A stretch of DNA of 64,000 nucleotides from Toxorhynchites rutilus septentrionalis. Its lineage: Eukaryota; Arthropoda; Insecta; Diptera; Culicidae. A program made the position numbers and the translations under genes. Numbering within the stretch: the stretch's first letter is position 1; each line of letters starts with the position of its first letter. Under the pieces are notes generated by a model. It was not told the origin of the DNA and searched no databases. It worked only from the letters and a program-made list of their open reading frames with translations. Where the stretch lies: NCBI RefSeq assembly GCF_029784135.1, contig NC_073746.1:80649204-80713203 (forward strand). The letters run 5' to 3'. Shown in pieces: positions 56,703-64,000 of this stretch.

Positions 56703-57707
56703 CACTGGAGTCGCTTTTCACACAGGGGACACGTGCCGCGTAAACAAAAACCACATAAATTCCAAAATCTGCGTAAATTCGAAAATCCGCGCAAAAAACC
56801 GCGTAAATTCAAAAATCCGCGTAAAAACAAACCTGGTAATTTTAAAAATCCGTTTAAAAATCTAACAAACAGTAAATTATTAATTTGAAATGCAACCCAT
56901 ATTCTAACAATTGATTGACTGATTATTTTTGTATGCTACAATCATGTATTTCAGGGGTCTCCGTAGCCACATTGATTGAGCGTTCGCTTAGTAAGCGATC
57001 GATCGTGAGTTCAAAACTCAGGGCCCTCATTGACCATCTTTACTACATCTAGCTACGTCCACGCAACAATCATCAGAGATGGAGATCGATCCACGGTCGA
57101 AATAAGATCGATTCATCCATACAACTGCTCTGCTCTGCAAGACACATCGGGCTGCTGTTCTATAAATAACTCAACAATGATCAATCAACTGTCTCCGCTG
57201 TCCGGTGGTCTAACTGGATAATGGAAGAACAGAAAGAATACTCTTACGCCTAAATGGCTACTGTGTAAATGTACCATATGTAATGGTATACAAGGAATAC
57301 TGGCGAATGGCAACTGTGTATTGTGCTAATTATAGATATGATAACCATGTGACATGTACACGATTAAAATTCGGCTCTGTTACTGCTAAAATGCAAATGA
57401 GCCTTAAATAAATAAACGGGATAAAAAATAATCATGTATTTCCTATTATTTCTCAGCTACTAATCAGTGATACAATACAAACTTATTTCGTGAAAAGTAA
57501 CATCAATTAGCATATTGAATTTTTACGCAGTTGATACGTGTCGCGTGAATTTCGTATTCCGCATAAATTCCGAAATCCGCGTAAAAAAATCGCGTAAATT
57601 CCGAAATTCGCGTAAAACTAAACTGCGTAAATTCCAAAAACCGCGTTAAAAAAGCCACGTAAAATAAAACCGCGTTTAAAAAAATCGCATGAAAAGCAAC
57701 TTCAGTG
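56703..57707. mobile_element. MITE with GCGTAAATTC arrays, split by a SINE
   Basis: The left end reads CACTGGAGTCGCTTTTCA and the right end, on the minus strand, CACTGAAGTTGCTTTTCA. TA lies at 56701-56702 and 57708-57709. Both arms contain a short tandem motif, CCGCGTAAATTCCAAAA with variants (about 56738-56860 and 57525-57680). There is no coding frame. The SINE 56953-57429 sits inside, so about 515 bp belong to the MITE itself. Confidence 0.82.
56953..57429 (+). mobile_element. tRNA-derived SINE, copy 2 (full length)
   Basis: AATCATGTATTTC at 56940-56952 and 57430-57442 is a 13-bp target duplication. The head has a GTAGCCACATTGATTGAGCG A-box region and GTGAGTTCAAAACTC as B box. The body matches the minus-strand copy at 5156-5619, down to GAGCCTTAAATAAATAAA. 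Relative to that copy there is a short extra block with AACAATGATCAATCAACTGT near 57172-57192. Confidence 0.92.
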
Positions 57708-57709
57708 TA

Positions 57710-58929
57710 CATATTTAAAATTCACAAGAAATAAACAGATCTTATTTATTTATTCAAGGGAAATTTATTAGGCCAGGTACGACACCCATATCAAAATTTA
57801 ATACGACTACAAATTCTGGTATTCTATTCACACATGAAACACCACCCGTCTCCTGAATCTCAAAAGAATGGAGCTGCCCAGTATATAGAGAAGACCAGGG
57901 TACGTTTATGACAAGTCTGTGACGTGTTAGCTTTGAAAGTATCATGGGACGGTATTATAAATTTGTTTAAATTAGTTTATTTCTACTGTATTTTAGCTTA
58001 GTGTATATACTTATTCATTGCAGCGTAAAGATAATCCAATTAGGTTTTCTTTCTAATCAAAACCTAGGCGAAATTGTGGTTCGGTAATTCGGATTTTGCT
58101 TCCTAAAGCTCTTGTTAGCTCTTGAAAAAACTAAAAGCTACACTTACACTGTACTACATATGCTATGTGTGCATGCGATTGCATCATCCTTTCTTCTCCT
58201 CTTCTCCGCTCGTTTATAGCTCGGGTCGCAATCGTCGCGAACAAGCAGTATTGGCCATTTGTATTCAAAGATCCAGCCAAAATTGTTGCTCCCGTGGTCG
58301 AGTGGTTAGCGTCACGCCTAACATGTCACTGCTGAATAATTCAATTTTAGTACTTGTTCAAATAGCTAATAATAGCGAATATTACATGAATTCAATATAT
58401 AAATTGATGCGTGCACTAAATAATGATATCAAATGTGAAAAACTCTCATATCAATCGATGTTTATTTTGTTCAGAACAGAAAAAGAGGTTTATTTTATTT
58501 GGCCAATATTTTTGATGAAGCACCCATTGTCATGAAAGGAAAGCATTTTTTCCATGCCAACATACCAACACACCACGCGTTGAGTGGTGGTGGTGTGGTA
58601 TCCGATTCGCTTCTTCTACTCTACGCACTGCCGGTGCTTGGGGTGAAAATGCAAGAGAAACTGTACACCATGTTCGAACATCATGTGAAACATTGGGATT
58701 AAACATCGTATGTCCAAACATACCACGAATACAAACATGTCACATTTTCTAACATAGGTACGAAAAAATCATGTTTGTACTCAAACACAAAACTGTGAAC
58801 AGCAGCGTGGACATGTTTATTCCGGACGCAGTGTTTTTTGTGAAACATGGAAGACTGGGTTCAACTCTTGCTTTATGTCAATCAAGACCTTTCGGCGAGC
58901 CTTCCGGTTGACTATAAAATATAATCGAG
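57710..58929. other. Unassigned sequence with a SINE head fragment
   Basis: At 58288-58330 GCTCCCGTGGTCGAGTGGTT followed by AGCGTC resembles the A-box region of the 25.4-kb SINE, but no B box follows. The remaining sequence has no recognised gene. The frame 58122-58535 crosses the fragment and is not credible. Confidence 0.4.
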
Positions 58930-59228
58930 TGTAATGTAATTTTCGTCCATAAAATTACAAAATAATGTGTCCGAAATTTGAATTCAATCTGTCCGAAATA
59001 TGATTTAGTGTCCGAAGTTTGATTCATATTCGCTTCATTTGAAAAGCATTTTATTCGATGATTTTATTATGTTTTCAATCAAATAGGTACCAAAGTAAAA
59101 AGCTTGAAAGCGTATTGAACTAATTTATTGAAAATATCTACCAAATAATACCTGTGCATAAAGTTTAGATCTGTTTTCAGCATCATATGCCTTAAGCGTC
59201 CGAAATATGATTCGGAACGGTACTAAGT
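58930..59228. repeat. Dispersed repeat with GTCCGAAATATGA motifs, second copy
   Basis: GTGTCCGAAATTTGA (58969), CTGTCCGAAATATGA (58989) and GCGTCCGAAATATGATTCGG (59198) match the family at 38784-39241, including the right edge GAACGGTACTAA. It adjoins a mariner fragment without a spacer. Confidence 0.5.
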
Positions 59229-59369
59229 TGGCCTCAAAAAAGGCTCACGAAAACTGGCTGTCTGAGTTTTTTGCAAATAAGGAGGGTGGTTTCATAAGGG
59301 GGGGGGATAATGAAGTTGCCTTCTAAATGGCAACAAGTTTGCGATCAAAACGGCGCATATTTGACTTAA
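59224..59369 (+). pseudogene. Mariner transposase C-terminal fragment
   Basis: The frame reads KLASKKAHENWLSEFFANKE, then GGFI and, after a G-run, IMKLPSKWQQVCDQNGAYLT with a stop at 59367-59369. It matches the end of the mariner transposases at 27.0 and 43.8 kb in order and spacing but is clearly more divergent. The nine-G run near 59300 probably contains a frame error. Only the last ~48 codons are present and no right terminal repeat was recognised. Confidence 0.8.
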
Positions 59370-59399
59370 ATTAGATAATTTTAAGTATGTTAAATAAAG

Positions 59400-62340
59400 C
59401 GTCGAATTTCGATCCGAAATACGATATTCCTTTCTCCCCATATTTGATTCGCTTTCTCTGATTTTGTGGCTTGAGAACGCTTCTGCACGTCACAAAATAC
59501 ATGTAATATTTGCAAGGCTGTTGCGAGTTGTCTGGAAAACTGAATATACTGGAATTTACGTTCATCCATTGTTGACTAATCATAGAACAAAATTCATTTG
59601 TATGTTTTGAAACGGAGCTGAAAATACTACAATAATGTTCAAGATTCGGAAACCGCAAAAAGTCAGATGTTGTGCATTTGACTCGCAACAAGCGAATTCA
59701 ACTGGTGATTTTAGTAGCAAATTTTGTAACAATTTCACTTCGACATCGTTTACCTTCTGGAAATTGGGCGCCTTACATATGAAAAAGGTAAAAAAAGTTA
59801 AAAAACAAAACATGTTTTAATGAGGCAAACCACTTTCACGCTGGAATAAGAAAGAATCAATTGAATTTTCATGGTCAATGTGTCCATATCCTTTTCTGGG
59901 CGGCATTAATGCAACAATTATTATTTCCACATACATTGGCCATTAAAACTGCATTGCACAGAATGACATTAAAATGCCCAACATGAGAAACTGTTTTTCG
60001 TTCAAAATATAATTCAAGTTGGAATGAGCACACAGGTCACCAAACACATACACAAAATCACTTTTAAATTCGTTCATATCGAGCACCGTTTCGTACCTTA
60101 CGAAATTGAACTTGCAAAATACAAACATCCCGAGCAAGATAACATCCGTTTCGATCGTCATCAAGCCTCTTCGGTCGACTGCCCGGAAAATCGGCCAGCA
60201 TCGATAGTATCTGCTAAACAGATAGATACTGGCGGAGGGAACAAATTTGCAAACAAATAACACTATCGTAGAGAACAACAAAGCCGGGGTTAATGAAAGG
60301 GAATTGACCAAAATGAATATATTGCAATAAAAGAGAATGCCCACCGGTTTCACGTCGGTTCCGTCTGTATACCAATAGCGATGTGCAGCCCAAGTCAAAC
60401 GAAATGCCTCCGGAACTCGTTTTTTGCCACCCCTTCCATTAGCAGAAGTGTACGATACATGTCGCAATTGAAGATGGGTCGACACAAAAAAAAAGTTGCT
60501 CCGTTTGCACATCCCTTCCGATGTGCCACTCTCGAGAATGGATTTTACGGCTGGCCTAATGCACTCGTTTCATTTGCAGTAACTTTCCTTCGATTCTCTT
60601 TCCATCAATTTCGCTGGGAGACGAAAAAAGGAGCAACAGTGGCGGACATTTTTCTCGACGTTTCCCTCCTTGCTAGGGCTATAAACGATGGAAATAATAG
60701 GACTGCGACCAGACTCGGTTTAATTGGATTGCATTTTGTAGACATTGGTCGGTCCCTACTCGGCCGTTCCTTTGACAGAGCTATTAAATGGGAGTATCTG
60801 AAATTGCCACACGAAAAGAAGGGCTTTCTTCAATGATCCAACGTGTAGTAGGCAATATCAGGGTTTTTTTTCCTCTAGTGATCATTGAACATTGAAGCAT
60901 TGGTTTCAGTTCAAAAGATGTACGACAAAATCCAACGTTTGAAAATATTGATTCTCTATTCATGATGATACGTACAAAATGATTGGCAATGCTAACATTT
61001 TAAAGTCAAGAATTCTTACGTAAACAATGAAAACATTTTTTCGTTTTGTTTTTTGAGCACTCAGTAATTAAACAAATCTCAGCATCTCTTACTTTGAACA
61101 GCAGAACTTTATAAGCCTTCAACCGAAATATATGTGTCTGGGACGATCACAAAAAGCACCATCTGGATGTGGTGCTAATGATTGAACCCATTGTTGCCGA
61201 GAATCCCTCGCAAAAAAAACATTCTTCGCTTCCCGGAAAAACGGGTTGCCTGAAATTATCCACGACTAGGCGTAAATTTCTCAAAACGACACGCATTTAA
61301 CCCGCCGAAAATCGAATTATCTAAATGGAAAACGGCACGATTTTCCTCGCCGCTTCTCGCAGGATAGTAACTTTTAATTAAAAGTAAGCCTGTTGCCGTC
61401 CAGTCACGCCACCCCCATCAGCACCAGCGGTGGCATTCATATATCTTCCCACAGCATCGCTTAATCGTCGTCACCCGCCACAACACTCCGAGAAGGGTCC
61501 CGCCAGCCACATACAAACACACACACAGAATCAGTAACCGCCTGGCGAATCGTCGGTTGGAAGTCCTGTCCCGGCGAAAATTCATTTGCTTTGTTTACTT
61601 CGCGCTTACGTTTGGAGTTAGCAGGGTGGCTGGCCCGGCCTTCCGAGTAGGATGGTGATGTTTTGTGTCGTTTTCCATGCCAGGGATAGCGGAGCAGCTC
61701 AAATTATGAGTTTGAGTTAATTACCTCGATTAAACAGCTGGAATATCTCGAGCCATAATTTTATTCTTGAATCAAGTTGGAATGTTGGGGTAAAGGGTTC
61801 CAAAGTAAAACAAAAAGTATCGCTTTTCATCGACACTCGCTCTCGAGCTCCCATGAGTGACCGTCGGTGGCTCTCATACCCCTCCTAGGTGAGTGGTGTT
61901 TGTTTTGGTCGTCGAAAGACTCATGAAGGTCGTACGGCTGGCTGATATAAATGTACAAGGGTTGTTGTGAGATGACAATTCCAGCGCAGAGAGTGAGTTC
62001 CGAGAAATTTCTAGCGCAGCACATCTGGATGCAACACGTGCTCTATTTGGAGGGGAAATATCGATGCTAGAACACTGTTTTCATAGTAACTGTGTGATGA
62101 GAGACAGAAGGATAAATTTAATCTTACAAGACAACATAATGATTAAAGATGTTTCAGCTATTCATGTTAATTCTGAGTTTGAGTTGAGTTATCTTTGGAC
62201 AAGATAGTGCCATGTTGATGTTCAGTTGAATTCACTTGAGTTTGCCTTTTTCCCTTTATGCATCTTCAGTACTAACTGGGATATGTGCAATTCCAAATGA
62301 TATCGAACTAAAAATGCAGATTTCAAAAACTTGTATTTTT
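59400..62340. other. Longest repeat-poor stretch, no gene called
   Basis: No copy of any repeat family in this window occurs here. GC content is visibly higher at 60.37-60.84 and 61.2-62.0 kb, including pyrimidine-rich CCACCCCCATCAGCACC-type text. A minus frame, 59943-60512 (189 aa, several hydrophobic segments), and a + frame, 60381-60836 (151 aa), are open, but neither matches a protein family I recognise. They overlap antisense. This could be single-copy intron or conserved non-coding DNA. Confidence 0.45.
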
Positions 62341-62520
62341 GATTCGAACGATAGTTCGTATTCCGTTTGGGTTGGAGGAAATATGAGTTTTCCACAGCAT
62401 GTTGCAATTTTTTAACTCAAATGTAACTTCTAAAAGGGTGTATCGATTTTAGTAAAAGAAATCTTTGATAATTTATATCTCAAAAACAATGAGTCTTACC
62501 GAAATAGTGTCTTAAAAGGG
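62341..62520. repeat. Dispersed repeat fragment (42.34-kb family)
   Basis: CCGTTTGGGTTGGAGGAAAT, ATGAGTTTTCCACAGCAT and AAATCTTTGATAATTTATAT match 42349-42470. Confidence 0.6.
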
Positions 62521-62545
62521 GCTTTCTTCTTCTTCTTATATGGCA

Positions 62546-63305
62546 CTAGCTGATCCGGCAAACTTCGTCCCGCCCAAAATTTGTTTTTTGACATCCGGCG
62601 ATCCTCTTATTTTTGGTATAGATAGAAGAAGATATAGGAGTGCGTTTCATCACATTAAAATCCATTTCCAGTTTCGAACAAAGATCAATTTTGCTAGCGC
62701 GAATGGACTAACAGCACTTGTCACTATGTAATTGTAGAACATATGGGAATTTAATTTTCCGAATTTTCCCTTTTTCCTTCAGAGTTTACCGAAAATTTTC
62801 AATTGTCATGTTTGGAGGGCCTCACATCCCAAATTGTGCTTGATTAGTTCTCGAGTTATGCAGAAGTTTGTGTTTCGTTTGTATGGCAGCCTCCCTTAGA
62901 GAGGGGGGTTGAGTGTATTCACCATAGAAACGTTTCGTGCCCCGTAAATCCTTCACATGCCAAATTTGGCTCCATTCGCTTGATTAGTTTTCGAGTTATG
63001 AATAAATTTGTATTTCATTTGTATGACAGCCCACCCTTAGAGAGCGGGTGGAGTGTCTCACCACCGTGAAAACATTTATTGCACCCTAAAACCTCCACAT
63101 GCCAAATTTGGTTTCAATTATGGATAGCCGTTAATTCTCGTAATGCAGGAATTTGAGTTTTATTTGTATGGCAGCCCCCCCCCTAAGAGAGGGGGGAGGA
63201 GTATCTAACCACCATAAAAACATTTATTGCACTCTAATATATCAATATGCTCAATTTGGTTTTATTTGCTTGAATAATTCTCGAGTAAAGCAGAAATTTG
63301 TGTTT
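62546..63305 (-). mobile_element. Helitron-like element, copy D
   Basis: In minus orientation the element ends at 62546 with TTTGCCGGATCAGCTAG, next to T. The unique 3' region (to about 62815) and four ~140-bp units follow, each with TTCATTTGTATG.CAGCC.CCC and CTCGAG.TAT or similar. The 5' part is lost where the (TA)n tract begins at 63306. Confidence 0.68.
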
Positions 63306-63314
63306 CATTTGTAT

Positions 63315-63403
<89 letters not shown>

Positions 63404-63430
63404 CTATATATATATATCTATATATTCACT
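63306..63430. repeat. (TA)n microsatellite
   Basis: About 110 bp of nearly pure TA, with a few TATC and TTTA interruptions at its right end. It truncates the Helitron-like copy D and may have grown from that element's AT-rich 5' end (TCTATATATATA). Confidence 0.95.
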
Positions 63431-64000
63431 ATATATTCACATTTCCTCTAACGGAATACAAACTTTCATCTGAATAAAAAATACTCATGTTTTATCATTT
63501 ATCGAATCCATTTGGAATTGCTCATATCTTTCATTATCTCTTCGTCAAATACGAAGAAGTTCCACAAGGTACGAATGTTCCTTGTGGAACTTCGCCATCT
63601 GAACGTGTTCTATGTGTCATTTTATCATTTGAACTTAGTACATATTATATTTCTGCGTCCTAATCGTATTCTCAGCACAAAACTCGAGAAAAAGCGTGTG
63701 CTAATGTATGTTCGAAAAAAAAAATTTCGATAGAAAATTCTCCGGCCAGATTTTGACCCATCCCGAAGCCTTCTGCATACTTCATACTACGCTCATTGGC
63801 TAATGATAATGGTATATTTTAAATAGGATAATAAGTTTGCAGTTGTGATAAGCTACTTTCAGTGTAAAGGTGGACAGGAAACGTGCACTAAATCAGTTAA
63901 TGTTTACAGTTCTCTCGTTATCATTTCAGAAAGTTGTTCTTTTTCGTTGCTATAACGTTCATAACTACCTATGATTGGGTATAAATGCTCTAATGCCGTC
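63431..64000. other. Unassigned sequence with a hairpin
   Basis: At 63556-63569 and 63580-63593 GAAGTTCCACAAGG and its exact complement form a 14-bp stem with a 10-base loop. No gene recognised. Confidence 0.5.

Noticed and set aside
59943..60512. 189-aa hydrophobic minus-strand protein, considered as a chemoreceptor
   Set aside because: No conserved receptor motif or clear start is visible, and a + strand frame overlaps it. Kept only as a finding to check.

Overview
This window looks like mosquito genomic DNA (Culicidae, most likely Aedes-type). It is AT-rich and built almost entirely from transposable elements and their debris. The assignment rests on an ITmD37E-type (DD37E) transposon family, several tRNA-headed SINEs with mosquito-like heads, a CTAG-ended Helitron-like family and a Ty3/gypsy element. 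No host protein-coding exon, rRNA or functional tRNA could be supported. The species call is inference. Most non-element sequence is probably intergenic or intronic.

Layout. 1-3.6 kb: unassigned sequence. 3.6-4.1 kb: an internally deleted mariner. 4.35-5.69 kb: a candidate TIR element split by a tRNA-derived SINE. 7.4-7.7 kb: a head-to-tail junction between two Helitron-like ends. 8.4-9.0 kb: a Tc1-like fragment. 9.3-14.4 kb: a three-level nest in which a dispersed repeat is split by a TIR element, and that element is split by a Ty3/gypsy LTR retrotransposon (10445-13832). The gypsy copy has equal-length LTRs, a perfect 5-bp target duplication and one open 967-aa frame that has lost RNase H and the integrase core. 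15.7-17.0 kb: SINE pieces. 18.6-21.8 kb: a foldback repeat with a long (TA)n tract, split by a 2.58-kb non-coding insertion (19156-21738) flanked by 25-bp direct repeats. This is the best candidate for an undescribed element. 22.5-23.9 kb: Helitron-like copy A. 25.0-27.1 kb: a LINE 3' end, a SINE and a mariner.

28.4-29.4 kb: a Tc1-like element with about 300-bp inverted arms. 31.98-35.88 kb: a hAT-like insertion with an 8-bp palindromic target duplication, holding Helitron-like copies and ITmD37E copy 1. 36.7 kb: an isolated histone-type 3' stem-loop. 42.8-44.0 kb: a second mariner. 47.4-48.7 kb: ITmD37E copy 2. 50.5-51.6 kb: a Helitron-like copy split by a 584-bp TA-flanked MITE. 51.8-56.5 kb: a 5'-truncated LINE (ORF1 tail, endonuclease, RT, RNase H) with a 14-bp target duplication. 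56.7-57.7 kb: a MITE split by a SINE with a 13-bp target duplication. 59.4-62.3 kb: the most repeat-poor stretch. 62.5-63.4 kb: Helitron-like copy D running into a (TA)n tract.

The coding elements are mostly dead or non-autonomous. Each mariner and ITmD37E copy carries different inactivating lesions, so any past movement of the MITEs and deletion derivatives must have relied on enzymes encoded elsewhere. The nesting gives a relative order of insertions. All element boundaries were read by eye from terminal repeats and target duplications. No database search was possible.
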